A DNA stretch of 56,137 nucleotides, taken from NCBI RefSeq assembly GCF_021532375.1, contig NZ_JAKGAP010000047.1, forward strand, positions 1-56,137. The letters are read 5' to 3'. The translations under genes were made by a program, and so were the position numbers. The notes beneath the pieces are model-generated. The model was not told where the DNA came from. It saw only the letters and a program-made list of their open reading frames with translations, and did not search any database. Within the stretch, counting starts at the first letter, position 1; every line of letters begins with the position of its first letter. This DNA comes from Paenibacillus alkaliterrae (GTDB taxonomy: Bacteria; Bacillota; Bacilli; Paenibacillales; Paenibacillaceae). Shown here piece by piece: positions 15,503-25,273 of this stretch.

Positions 15503-16575
15503 ATGTCGAAACGAAGGAGGATTGCCTTGCCTAAAATTCTGGATGTACTGCGTCTTCAGGCAGAAAGCGGTTTAAGCGAACGAGCCAAAGCCGCCAATCT
15601 CACATGGCCGTTACCGCCAGAACTGAACGATACCGCTCTGGAGGCAATGCTGTTCCCCAAAACAAGGAGGCGGCCGAAAAAATGGAACGAGCCGGACTAG
15701 GAGTATATGTACCGGGAGTCCAAAAAGAAAAGCGTCACCTTGCAACTGCTCTGGTCGGAATACAAATCACAGCATCCGAACGGCTATCAGTACAGCCAAT
15801 TTTGCGAGCGATACCGTCAATGGAAGAAGACGCTACAACTTTCCATGCATCAGGAACATCGCGCCGGAGAAAAACTGTTCATCGACTACGCAGGCCCAAC
15901 TTTGCCCGTGGTCGATCCCGAGACCGGAGAAATCCGTGATGCGCAATTGTTTGTCTCCACCATTGGCGCCAGCAATTATACGTACGTCGAAGCCGCTTGG
16001 AATCAGAACCTGCAGTCGTTCATCCAAACTCACGTGAGAGCTTTCCAGTTCTTCGGCGGCGTCCCGGAACTGCTTGTGCCAAATAACCTGAAAGCAGGTG
16101 TACACAAGGCTGACCGATACGAGTCGGTTCTGAATCGCACGTACTACGAAATGGCGGCTCACTACGGCTGCGCGATCCTAACAGCCAGACCTAGGAAAGA
16201 AAAGACAAGCCCAAAGTGGAAAACCCCGTTCTCCTCGTGGAACGCTGGATTATGGCGGCACTGCGAAACCGGACTTTCTTTCATCTCCATGAGCTGAACG
16301 AAGCGATCTGGGATCTACCGAAGCGCCTGAACGACAAGCCGTTTCAAAAGATGGAAGGCTCCCGTTCCTCGCTGTTTCAGTCCGTGGACAAACCGGCGCT
16401 AAAGCCGCTTCCTACCGTACCGTATACGTTTGCACGCTGGCATATTGCCCGCGTTAACATCGACTACCATATCGCGATCGATCATGTCCTTTACAGCGTT
16501 CCATATACGCTCGTCAAGCGAGTTTATTACCGAAAAGGCGATTCCACTATTCAATTTGCCGGCGAAGCTCGCAAG
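15503..16575 (+). pseudogene. IS21-family transposase IstA, multiply disrupted
   Basis: IstA-like sequence starts MSKRRRIALPKILDVLRLQA with AAAGGAG upstream. About 20-25 residues of the helix-turn-helix appear deleted after SGLSER. A TAG at 15698 interrupts WNEPD-EYMYRES. The core follows: GEKLFIDYAGPTLPVVDPET and FQFFGGVPELLVPNNLKAGV, where the usual catalytic Asp of VPDNL reads Asn. Near 16190 a frameshift moves the [12 protein letters not shown] region into another frame. The C-terminus runs straight into an unrelated gene. No IstB gene is present. Confidence 0.85.
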
Positions 16576-17601
16576 GCTCTTGAATACGATAAAGGCAGCA
16601 GACATTACGAGTTGGAATCGGTGCCCGACTGTGGGATCACTGATCTCGACGATACAGTATTTCAGCAATATAAAGAAATTACCGGGTACAGCGGCAATTT
16701 ACATAATCTTTTAACGAACCGCGGGCTAGCAGTTAATAAGGACGGACAACTGATTATGAGAGCAGCAGGAGTCCTCTTGTTTGCAAAAATGCCCACCATT
16801 TGTTTGCCACAAGCCTGCATTCGATTTATTAGATACGAAGGCATAAAAGCAAAAACCGGAACAAGAGCTAATGTAATTAAGGAATATACGATCGAAGGCC
16901 CATTAATTAAGCAAATTGAACGTACAAAAGAAATTATCCAAAGCCAGCTAAGAGATTTTACAGCATTAGGGCAAATGGGGATTTTTGATACAGTGCCTGA
17001 ATATCCCGAATTCGCATGGATAGAGGCTGTGGTCAACGCCGTTACTCATCGTGCCTATAACCTTGGAGGCTTGGAGATTATGATCCGCATGTACGATGAC
17101 CGGCTTGAATTTGAAAGTCCTGGGCGACTCCCTGGCATGGTTCGTTTGAGTAATATTAAAGACCTGCGATATTCAAGAAATCCAAGAATTGCGGTAATGC
17201 TCTCAGAGTTTAAATACGTCCGCCGATGGGGCGAAGGAATTGATCGCATATACGACGAAATGCAATTGTTCCATCTTGATCCCCCGGAGCTTATGGAGAC
17301 AGAACAAACCTTCGTGCTTACTCTTAAAAACAACATTGAAGTACGGAGACTTCGGAGAGAGTCGACGATTGCTTTGAGCATCGGTCAGGAGAAGTGGCTT
17401 GATTTATCTCCCGATCAAAGGTTGGCACTGGAATTCGCTTCAATTCGCAAGAAAGTATTTACTAAAGATTTTGGTGATTTTATTGGCAGAAGCAGAGTCA
17501 CAGCAAAGCTTATACTGGAATCTCTAGTCGAAGAAGAATACCTCGAACGTGTTGGCTCAAAGCCTACCGATCCGAAACTGCATTATATTTTAAAGCTCTA
17601 A
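16576..17601 (+). pseudogene. COG2865-type transcriptional regulator/ATPase, N-terminus replaced by IstA
   Basis: The C-terminal two thirds of an AlbA_2 / HATPase_c_4 protein (COG2865). It contains [20 protein letters not shown], then [20 protein letters not shown] and [18 protein letters not shown] (the ATP-binding N box); then [12 protein letters not shown] and [18 protein letters not shown], and a winged-helix end. The AlbA_2 domain is missing. The frame is continuous with the IstA tail from 16216, giving a chimeric 461-codon frame. The junction around 16555-16590 is set by loss of family likeness on either side. Confidence 0.8.
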
Positions 17602-17678
17602 AGTTGCTTGAAAGGAGCTCTAAAGTAACTCTAAAGCAACTTTAAAGCAACTTTAAAGCAGCTCTAAAACAGTTCTAC
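17596..17678 (+). repeat. 11-bp imperfect tandem repeats, copy 2
   Basis: The same unit type as copy 1, with two CTTTAAAGCA units and one CTCTAAAACAG unit. It starts at the regulator's stop codon. Confidence 0.75.
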
Positions 17679-17714
17679 GCCAAGGAACATTAATAGGTGT
17701 CTTTGGCTTTTTTA
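17679..17714 (+). terminator. Rho-independent terminator in repeat 2
   Basis: GCCAAGGAACA and CTTTGGC form an imperfect stem followed by T6. Confidence 0.6.
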
Positions 17715-17874
17715 TGTTCCATAGGCAGGACTGCCTCTTGAAATCTCGCAAGATCCTATCTATCCATTACCCCACCGCAACGTACACCATCCGAGATTCC
17801 TCGGATTCATGCCCACGAACGCGGCAAATCCAATAACGACGTCACTTTCTAACCCCCATGTAACCCGAGAACGC

Positions 17875-17898
17875 AAAAAAGACACCTGACACGGTGTC
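17875..17898 (-). terminator. ssrA terminator
   Basis: GACACC/GGTGTC hairpin with a T-run on the minus strand, 14 bp past the tmRNA CCA end. Confidence 0.85.
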
Positions 17899-17912
17899 TC
17901 TTCTGATAGTAT

Positions 17913-18277
17913 TGGTGGAGGCGAGGGGATTTGAACCCCTGTCCGAAGATCACGCCACACAGGCTTCTACGGGTGTAGTCACAGTTTTGATGTCACCCGA
18001 GTATCGCCCCGTAACCGGCTATACGTTGGGTCAGCCTGATTGTCTTCTTCAGCTCACCGCAGGCGGAGATGAGACAGCGTATTCCACTACTTGTTAGCCC
18101 CTATTCCAGTCACATGGACGATGCTGGGTAGAAGCACGCACACAGTTTCTTAGGCTGCGAAAGCGTAGTTTGTTTGTTGTTTGCCGTTTAATAGGCTTTA
18201 GCGTTGATGAAGCAGACGACTCCCTGCTACCCGCAACCCGCGCTCGTCCAATCCCCGTCGAATCCATAAACGCCCCC
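17913..18277 (-). ncRNA. ssrA: Transfer-messenger RNA (tmRNA)
   Basis: A 365-nt tmRNA. The 5' end (GGGGGCG, then GGATTCGACGGGGAT) pairs with the 3' end (CGCCTCC, discriminator A, encoded CCA) to form the acceptor stem, and the T-arm is GGGGTTCAAATCCCC. It rescues stalled ribosomes together with SmpB. The tag frame is GGC AAA CAA CAA ACA AAC, then TAC GCT TTC GCA GCC TAA (18185-18150). It encodes GKQQTNYAFAA, to which tmRNA adds a leading Ala; the C-terminal FAA should direct proteolysis. smpB lies 256 bp upstream on the same strand. Its 3' end is the target of the repeated insertions to the left. Confidence 0.95.
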
Positions 18278-18353
18278 ATTCTCGCATAAACAATTAGCTG
18301 CTGATCGAGAGATCGGCACTAACGTTTAGCATCAAATGAAGCTTTAGGATTAA

Positions 18354-18394
18354 GGAGCAGCTTCTAACAGATTCGAAATCTGAAAGGCTGTTCC
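18354..18394 (-). other. Stem-loop upstream of tmRNA
   Basis: GGAGCAGC pairs with GCTGTTCC, and between them CAGATT/AATCTG forms an inner hairpin. It has no T-run, so it is probably a leader structure or processing element rather than a terminator. Confidence 0.4.
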
Positions 18395-18454
18395 GATTGT
18401 TTGGCACGTTCGCATATTTCAGTGTACTGCTTGTGCTGCCTTCGCTACTGCTTT

Positions 18455-18484
18455 AGTATACCACGAACGGACAGCCTTTGTGCA
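18455..18484 (-). promoter_or_regulatory. Candidate ssrA promoter
   Basis: On the minus strand TGCACA, an 18-bp spacer and TATACT. Transcription would begin about 170 nt before the mature tmRNA 5' end, requiring 5' processing by RNase P. The -35 match is weak. Confidence 0.4.
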
Positions 18485-18533
18485 TATTTGTTATTGGCAG
18501 TAATGGATGTTCTCACCCATGGAAAAAATCAGG

Positions 18534-19013
18534 CTAGCGAGCCACCTTCTGCTTCTCCCTCAGCGCACGCTGGATATCCCGCTGAGCATCGCGTTTAGCA
18601 GCCGTATCGCGCTTATCGTACTGCTTCTTGCCTTTACCAAGCCCGATAAGCAGCTTAGCATAACCGTTACGCACATAAATCTTCAGAGGCACAATGGCAT
18701 ATCCTTCTTGCTTGGATAACCCTAGCAGCTTATGAATCTGTTCCTTATGGAGCAGCAGCTTCCGTGCTCTCGTCGGATCGGTCGGATTATGAATATTGCC
18801 TTGCTCGAACGGACTGATGTGCATGTTATGGATAAAAATCTCGCCGTTGCGAATAGTCGCGAACGCATCGCTTATATTCGCTTTTCCATTTCTCAGCGAT
18901 TTGATTTCCGTACCAAGCAGCACCATCCCCGCTTCAAACGTATCCTCGATGAAGTAGTCATGGGAAGCCTTCTTGTTCTGAGCGAGCTGCTTGCCGTCAC
19001 TTTTCTTACCCAT
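18534..19013 (-). CDS. smpB: SsrA-binding protein SmpB
   Basis: A 159-residue RNA-binding protein that delivers tmRNA to stalled ribosomes. Family blocks are seen in order: [55 protein letters not shown], and the basic tail [19 protein letters not shown], which enters the mRNA channel. The ATG of MGKKSDG is chosen because GAGGTG lies 7 nt upstream; the GTG three codons earlier is part of that site. It is the direct upstream neighbour of ssrA, as in other Bacilli, and likely shares its control region only in part. Confidence 0.95.
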   Translation of the reverse strand: MGKKSDGKQLAQNKKASHDYFIEDTFEAGMVLLGTEIKSLRNGKANISDAFATIRNGEIFIHNMHISPFEQGNIHNPTDPTRARKLLLHKEQIHKLLGLSKQEGYAIVPLKIYVRNGYAKLLIGLGKGKKQYDKRDTAAKRDAQRDIQRALREKQKVAR

Positions 19014-19152
19014 GCTGGTCACCTCGTCTTTATTACGCTAAAATGTTTATTATATGCGGTTCAGAAATTCATTGTAACAACTTTAAGTACAGAAATCAAG
19101 GATACCGTTCCGTCGTGCACCCAATCCATTAATATCAAAAAGGAGAATGCCC

Positions 19153-19893
19153 GTGTTGCTTGAAGTCATTGCTACTACTGAGGATGAAGCGTTTACAGCG
19201 GCTGCTCATGGAGCGGATCGTATTGAGCTTATTTCTGCATTCGAACAAGGCGGTTTAACACCAGACCGTATGGTCGCCGTTGCCGTTATAGAACGACTTA
19301 AACAGACAGAGCAATCCGATACTCAACCCTTTGCCAAAAAAATTCCCGTACACGCCATGGTACGCCCGCACAGCAGATCCTTCATTTACGACAAAAAGGA
19401 TATTAGCGAGATGATCGCTCAAATCAGACAGCTTCGCCAGCTCGGTGTGCATGCGCTCGTCATGGGAGCGCTGAAAGCTGATCATAAAATCGATACAGAA
19501 TCATTGCAGCGACTGCTGGATGCAGCGGGAGAGCTTCCAGTCACGTTTCACCGCGCGTTCGATGAGGTAGATGATCAAGAAGAGGCAGTTATCACCCTGA
19601 GTCAATATCCCCAAATCAAATGGATCCTCACCTCTGGAGGGAATACGAACGTTCTTCAAGCGGTTCAACGAATAAAAAGACTCGTTAAATTAAGCGAATC
19701 ATTCGAACTGACTATTATGCCTGGCAGCGGATTAACGATTGCCTCATTGCCGGAGTTCATTGAGGCAACTAAAGCGCAAGCCGTCCATCTCGGTACCGGA
19801 GTAAGAATAGACGGTCGGATTGACGGCCAAATCGACGGGTCTTTGGTAAGACGGGCACGGGACATTTTAGATTGCAGACCTTATGTAAAATAA
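19153..19893 (+). CDS. cutC: CutC family protein (copper homeostasis)
   Basis: A 246-residue TIM-barrel protein of the CutC family, tied to copper tolerance in some bacteria with an unclear biochemical role. Signatures are LLEVIATTEDEAFTAAAHGA, ADRIELISAFEQGGLTP, VHAMVRPHSRSFIY, VTFHRAFDEV and WILTSGG. The GTG start is chosen since AAAGGAG is 7-8 nt upstream; the ATG 6 nt earlier touches that site. It runs opposite to its neighbours and ends at a terminator shared with the cold-shock gene. Near the C-terminus a small repeat (DGRIDGQIDG) is visible. Confidence 0.92.
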   Translation: MLLEVIATTEDEAFTAAAHGADRIELISAFEQGGLTPDRMVAVAVIERLKQTEQSDTQPFAKKIPVHAMVRPHSRSFIYDKKDISEMIAQIRQLRQLGVHALVMGALKADHKIDTESLQRLLDAAGELPVTFHRAFDEVDDQEEAVITLSQYPQIKWILTSGGNTNVLQAVQRIKRLVKLSESFELTIMPGSGLTIASLPEFIEATKAQAVHLGTGVRIDGRIDGQIDGSLVRRARDILDCRPYVK

Positions 19894-19933
19894 AAAAAAC
19901 CGCCCATAACCTAAAAGGTTAAGGGCGGTTTTA
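19892..19933. terminator. Bidirectional terminator between cutC and csp
   Basis: ACCGCCC/GGGCGGT stem extended by an inner AACCT/AGGTT, with an A-run on the left and a T-run on the right. Confidence 0.85.
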
Positions 19934-19950
19934 TCAACGTTCGTAAGCTA

Positions 19951-20151
19951 TTACAGCTTTACAACGTTTTCTGCTTGTGGTCCACGGTTGCCTTGAACAA
20001 CGTTGAATTCAACGCGTTGGCCTTCTTCAAGAGTTTTGAAACCTTCGCCAGTGATTGCGGAGAAGTGTACGAATACATCGTTGCCGCCTTCAACTTCGAT
20101 GAAGCCAAAACCTTTTTCTGCGTTAAACCATTTAACTGTACCTTGTTGCAT
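19951..20151 (-). CDS. cspB: Cold-shock protein
   Basis: A 66-residue single cold-shock domain that binds single-stranded RNA/DNA and acts as an RNA chaperone. It starts [20 protein letters not shown], which includes RNP1 (KGFGFI), with RNP2 as DVFVHF and the typical end [16 protein letters not shown] lies 9 nt before the ATG. The gene has a leader of about 135 nt with a long hairpin and a strong promoter, and stands alone between two terminators. Which csp paralogue it corresponds to cannot be decided from sequence alone, so the symbol is tentative. Confidence 0.93.
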   Translation of the reverse strand: MQQGTVKWFNAEKGFGFIEVEGGNDVFVHFSAITGEGFKTLEEGQRVEFNVVQGNRGPQAENVVKL

Positions 20152-20209
20152 GTGTAAAAACCTCCAAAAAAATAATATTAATATGCGCCTGGTTTGTCTT
20201 TAAACAAAA

Positions 20210-20268
20210 AATTCACACATTGGAAAGGGTTTCATGACTATAATGACACCCTTTTCAATATGTGAATT
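20210..20268 (-). promoter_or_regulatory. Long hairpin in the csp leader
   Basis: AATTCACA-ATTG-AAAGGGT and its complement ACCCTTT-CAAT-TGTGAATT enclose a 15-nt loop, giving a stem of about 20 bp with few mismatches in the 5' untranslated region. It begins 59 nt before the start codon. A position-specific leader structure suits temperature-dependent control of a cold-shock mRNA; that role is inferred. Confidence 0.6.
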
Positions 20269-20293
20269 CAGGTTCATATTATCGATTGCCTTG

Positions 20294-20322
20294 AGTGTAC
20301 TATACCCAGAAATAAAAAGCAA
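20294..20322 (-). promoter_or_regulatory. csp promoter
   Basis: On the minus strand TTGCTT, a 17-bp spacer and TACACT. An overlapping TTGTCA / TATAGT pair with 19-bp spacing is also possible. Transcription should begin about 135 nt before the csp ATG. Confidence 0.65.
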
Positions 20323-20361
20323 GTGACAAGTTTAAATATATTTTCCCAGCTCGTCCAGAAC

Positions 20362-20401
20362 ACGGCGGCTCCCGCAATAACGTTCATTTGAAAGCCGCCG
20401 T
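20362..20401 (-). terminator. Possible terminator-like hairpin after rnr
   Basis: ACGGCGGCT and AGCCGCCGT form a perfect 9-bp GC-rich stem 58 bp past the rnr stop. There is no T-run, so termination would be weak. Confidence 0.4.
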
Positions 20402-20458
20402 ACTGGCTAGTTACTTGCGATTTTTGCGGATGAATGCTGCCGTGGCGTCCTCTCCGCC

Positions 20459-23344
20459 TCAGCTGCCTTTCCGTTTCCTCTTCTTCTTGCCTTGTCCCTC
20501 TCCGCCGTCATCCGGGCTCGGCGCCTTGCTCTTCCGCTCACCCGCGAACACGCCGCCCGGCGACGTATTCTTCCGCTTCGCGCCGCCACTGCCGCCGCTC
20601 CGCCGGTTCCCGCCGCCTTCGCCTGCGCGGCTTTCACTGCCAGCCCCGCCGCTCCCGCGGATGGGCAGGCCCCACATATCCGTGCGCGGCCCGCTTCCGC
20701 CGCCGCGCATATCGCCTTGGCCCGGCGGCATGTCCGCCTCCTGCCACGGCCCGCGCTCCGCCGGCGCATTTCCGCCGCCGCCGTCGATCGCCCCTGCGCC
20801 GGCTCCGGCTCCGCCTGCTCCGCCCAAGCCCCCGCGACCGCGCCGCTTTCCGCCGCGGTCGCTCACAGGCGCATCGACGCGCCACGGGTTCCCCTGCTCG
20901 ACGACGCCGAAATCGACTCGTCCCGCGCTTCCGCGCTCGCCGCCGGCTCTGCCCCTGCCGCGTCCGCCTGCTCCCGCCGCACTGCCGCGTCCCGCGCTTC
21001 CGCGTCCGCCTGCTCCCGCCGCACTGCCGCGTCCCGCGCTTCCGCGCTCGCTGCCGCCAGCTCCGCCTTTGCCGCGTCCGCCTGCACCTGCTCCGCCGCC
21101 AGCTCCGCGTTCATCACCGCCGCGCTTCTTGCCGCCGCGCGCGCCGCCGCCGAAACCTTGGTCGACTAAGCCCTTATAGCTGCTTCGAGGCTTCATATCG
21201 ACCATCTCGAAGTCGATCGTATGCTCCGTCATGCTCACCCGGGATACGCGCACTTTCACCTCGTCGCCAATGCGATAAACCTTCGAGGTGCGTTCTCCAA
21301 CCAAGATCATGTGCTGCTCGTGGAAATGGTAATAATCATCCGACAAATCGCTCAGACGGATTAAGCCCTCTACCGAATTATCGAGTTCGATAAACATGCC
21401 GAAGCTCGTCACACTGCTTATGATCCCTTCGAATTCCTCGCCGACCTTATCCAGCATGAATTCGCATTTCTTCAGCTGTTCCGTATCGCGCTCCGCATCA
21501 ACCGCAACTCTCTCACGCTCCGAAGAATGCTGCGCAATATCAGACATTCTGGACGTTAAATATTCGTGCCGGGCATCCGTCAGTTGTCCGCCCCCTTCAA
21601 GAACCTCGCGAATGACGCGATGAATGACCAAGTCGGGATAACGCCGAATCGGCGACGTGAAATGAGAATAAAATTCGGCTGCAAGGCCGAAATGTCCAAG
21701 ACTCTCCGCATCGTATTTCGCCTGCTTCATCGAACGAAGCATGACCGTCGAAATGACCGTCGCTTCCTTCGTGCCGCGAATTTCCTCCAGCAGCGTTTGC
21801 AGGGCGCGAGGATGCACCGAATTGCCTTTTCCTTTCACGACATAGCCGAAGTTAGCTGCGAACTGTATAAAGTTCATCAGCTTTTCTTGATTGGGATCCT
21901 CATGAATCCGGTATAGAAACGGCACGCGCAGCCAGTGGAAATGCTCGGCCACCGTTTCGTTCGCGACAAGCATAAACTCCTCGATGATTTGCTCCGCAAC
22001 CGAACGTTCGCGCTTGATAATATCGACTGCTTTACCTGCCTCATCGACGATGACCTTCGACTCCTGGAAGTCGAAATCGATCGCGCCGCGCTTCATCCGC
22101 TTCGAGCGCAGCCGCATGGCGAGGTCTTCCATCAACTCGAACATACCGAGAAGGTCAGCATAACGCTCCTTCAGCCCGGTTTGCGGCTCCTCTTCGTCAG
22201 CGGTCAATATCTTCCGTACGTTCGTATACGTCATACGTTCTTTCGTACGGATTACGCTCGTAAACACATCATGTCGAACGCGCTTTAAAGTTTGTGCATC
22301 AAACTCCATTTCACACGAAAGCGTTAAGCGGTCAACCTGCGGATTCAACGAGCAAATCCCGTTCGACAAGCGATGCGGCAGCATCGGAATGACGCGGTCG
22401 ACCAAATAAACGCTGCAGCCGCGGCGGAATGCTTCCTGATCCAGATCGGACTTTTCCTTCACGTAATAACCGACGTCCGCAATATGGACGCCCAGCAAGT
22501 AATTGCCGTTCTCGAGCCGCTTCACGTGGACCGCATCATCTAAGTCCTTCGCATCCTCGCCGTCGATCGTAACGATAACCTCGCCGCGCAGGTCGCGCCG
22601 GCCCTGCTGTACGATTTCCTCATCGGTAATCGAATCAGGAGCCGCTTCAGCCTCAGCCATAACCTCGTCCGGAAAGCCCTCTGGAAGCTGATGCTTGCGA
22701 ATGATCGACAGGATGTCGACGCCCGGATCGTTCTTATGTCCTAAAATTTCGACAATTTCGCCTTCGGCCGCCGAGCGCCCTTCCGGATACGATACGATGC
22801 GCACGACAACCTTTTGCCCCGAAACTGCACCTTGATAGCCGCCCTTTGGTATGAAAATATCCCGATTAATCCGTTTGTCGTCCGGCATGACGAAAGCATA
22901 AGACTCATGATCCTCGAAGGTTCCGACGATCTGAGTGACGGCGCGCTCGACGATTCGGAATACCTCGCCTTCCATACGGCCGCCATGCTCGCTCTTTGAC
23001 GTAATGCGGACGAGAATGATGTCGCCATTCATCGCGCTCTTTAGGTCATTCGCATGCAAATAAACGTCCGGGTGATCCTTTTCTTCGGGAATCAGGAACC
23101 CAAAGCCCTTCGCATGCGACTGCAATCTGCCGCGCACCAAATTCATTCGCTCCGGAACCCCGTAATGCTCGCTTGCCGTACGGATGATTTTGCCCTCGTC
23201 CTCCAGCTTGTTTAGCAATCTAAGAAATTGCTTAAACTCCTCCGCACCCTCAATTCCAAAATGCTTCTCAAGCTCTTGGTAAGTCATCGGCTTATATGCC
23301 GTCTCCCGCATAAAATCAAGCAGCTGCTGCTCGTAATTTATCAT
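20459..23344 (-). CDS. rnr: Ribonuclease R with long Gly/Arg/Ala-rich tail
   Basis: A 3'-5' exoribonuclease of 961 residues that degrades structured RNA and tmRNA-tagged messages. Domains: N-terminal helix-turn-helix (1-65), cold-shock domains (70-215), the RNB catalytic domain with [18 protein letters not shown] and [16 protein letters not shown] holding the metal-binding Asp residues, then an S1 domain ([20 protein letters not shown]). The family core ends near residue 725. About 230 further residues are low complexity, rich in G, R, A and S, with repeated [14 protein letters not shown] and a basic end KKKRKRKGS. Bacillus RNase R is usually near 780 residues. The tail DNA is far richer in GC than its surroundings. 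Located between secG and smpB-ssrA, as in other Bacilli. Confidence 0.93.
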   Translation of the reverse strand: MINYEQQLLDFMRETAYKPMTYQELEKHFGIEGAEEFKQFLRLLNKLEDEGKIIRTASEHYGVPERMNLVRGRLQSHAKGFGFLIPEEKDHPDVYLHANDLKSAMNGDIILVRITSKSEHGGRMEGEVFRIVERAVTQIVGTFEDHESYAFVMPDDKRINRDIFIPKGGYQGAVSGQKVVVRIVSYPEGRSAAEGEIVEILGHKNDPGVDILSIIRKHQLPEGFPDEVMAEAEAAPDSITDEEIVQQGRRDLRGEVIVTIDGEDAKDLDDAVHVKRLENGNYLLGVHIADVGYYVKEKSDLDQEAFRRGCSVYLVDRVIPMLPHRLSNGICSLNPQVDRLTLSCEMEFDAQTLKRVRHDVFTSVIRTKERMTYTNVRKILTADEEEPQTGLKERYADLLGMFELMEDLAMRLRSKRMKRGAIDFDFQESKVIVDEAGKAVDIIKRERSVAEQIIEEFMLVANETVAEHFHWLRVPFLYRIHEDPNQEKLMNFIQFAANFGYVVKGKGNSVHPRALQTLLEEIRGTKEATVISTVMLRSMKQAKYDAESLGHFGLAAEFYSHFTSPIRRYPDLVIHRVIREVLEGGGQLTDARHEYLTSRMSDIAQHSSERERVAVDAERDTEQLKKCEFMLDKVGEEFEGIISSVTSFGMFIELDNSVEGLIRLSDLSDDYYHFHEQHMILVGERTSKVYRIGDEVKVRVSRVSMTEHTIDFEMVDMKPRSSYKGLVDQGFGGGARGGKKRGGDERGAGGGAGAGGRGKGGAGGSERGSAGRGSAAGAGGRGSAGRGSAAGAGGRGRGRAGGERGSAGRVDFGVVEQGNPWRVDAPVSDRGGKRRGRGGLGGAGGAGAGAGAIDGGGGNAPAERGPWQEADMPPGQGDMRGGGSGPRTDMWGLPIRGSGGAGSESRAGEGGGNRRSGGSGGAKRKNTSPGGVFAGERKSKAPSPDDGGEGQGKKKRKRKGS
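20959..21042 (-). repeat. Perfect 42-bp tandem duplication in the rnr tail
   Basis: Two identical 42-bp units encode the 14-residue repeat [14 protein letters not shown] twice. This points to recent growth of the tail by slippage or unequal recombination. Confidence 0.9.
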
Positions 23345-23471
23345 TATCGCTTTTTCTCCTCATGCACTTGCCACAGCATTCCAGCTTCGCTTGCAGCAGG
23401 TTGATAGATTATCATATACCATGTAGTATACACGAAATGAAAGCTGCCCATCCGCAATATTGCCGAAAATA

Positions 23472-23500
23472 CAAAAAAAGCGAGGATTATCCCCGCTTTC
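23472..23500 (-). terminator. Terminator after secG
   Basis: AAAGCGAGG and CCCCGCTTT form a stem with one mismatch, and the minus strand continues into a T-run. rnr therefore probably has its own promoter or depends on read-through. Confidence 0.7.
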
Positions 23501-23514
23501 CGCATGTTAATTGA

Positions 23515-23751
23515 TTATTGTTTGACGAAGTAAGAAACAACCAACGCCAAAATGAAAAAACCTACTGCCAGAACAACCGTCAGACGCTGTAAGAACAAAT
23601 CCAAACCGCGCGCTTTCTGTTTGCCGAACAAGTGCTCCGCCCCGCCCGTGATTGCTCCGGACAAGCCAGCGCTCTTACCTTTTTGCAACAATACTACAGC
23701 AATAAGGCCGACAGAGAATAGTACAAGCAAGATCTTCAAAAAGATTTCCAT
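23515..23751 (-). CDS. secG: Preprotein translocase subunit SecG
   Basis: A 78-residue membrane protein, the small helper subunit of the SecYEG channel. Two membrane helices ([20 protein letters not shown] and [20 protein letters not shown]) flank a loop with the family motif [20 protein letters not shown]. Length and layout are normal. The ATG is preceded by GGAGGTG. It lies between the glycolytic operon and rnr. Confidence 0.95.
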   Translation of the reverse strand: MEIFLKILLVLFSVGLIAVVLLQKGKSAGLSGAITGGAEHLFGKQKARGLDLFLQRLTVVLAVGFFILALVVSYFVKQ

Positions 23752-23866
23752 TTATTCCACCTCCAGCATAGGAGCTCCGTAAAAACACGTAAACCGATTG
23801 TATCATAGCTGGGTACAGATTACAATAGGACAACCTTTGAATTCCCTTCCATTAACAATACCGTCC

Positions 23867-23906
23867 AAAAAAAGAAGAGCATGCCCCGCTAAAGGACATG
23901 CCCTTC
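23867..23906 (-). terminator. Terminator of the glycolytic operon
   Basis: A GGGCATG...CATGCTC stem on the minus strand followed by CTTC and a T-run, about 35 bp past the eno stop. Confidence 0.75.
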
Positions 23907-23936
23907 CCGATAAGCCGCAAGCAGAAACTATACGTC

Positions 23937-25253
<1,317 letters not shown>

Positions 25254-25273
25254 TTAGTTGTTTTACGTTCTGC

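Larger units (their letters stand above)
17303..17922 (+). repeat. Long direct repeat, copy 2
   Basis: Partner of 11229-11860. It holds the regulator gene end, the 11-bp repeat tract (17596-17678), a terminator (17679-17714), about 160 bp with no gene, the tmRNA-type terminator and the real tmRNA 3' end. Recombination between the copies would delete the segment between them and leave an intact ssrA. Confidence 0.9.

Noticed and set aside
20388..21393. Long open frames on the plus strand opposite the rnr tail (225 to 319 codons)
   Set aside because: They are by-products of the GC-rich repetitive codons of the RNase R tail; composition is Pro/Arg/Ser/Ala only, with no ribosome sites or recognisable domains.
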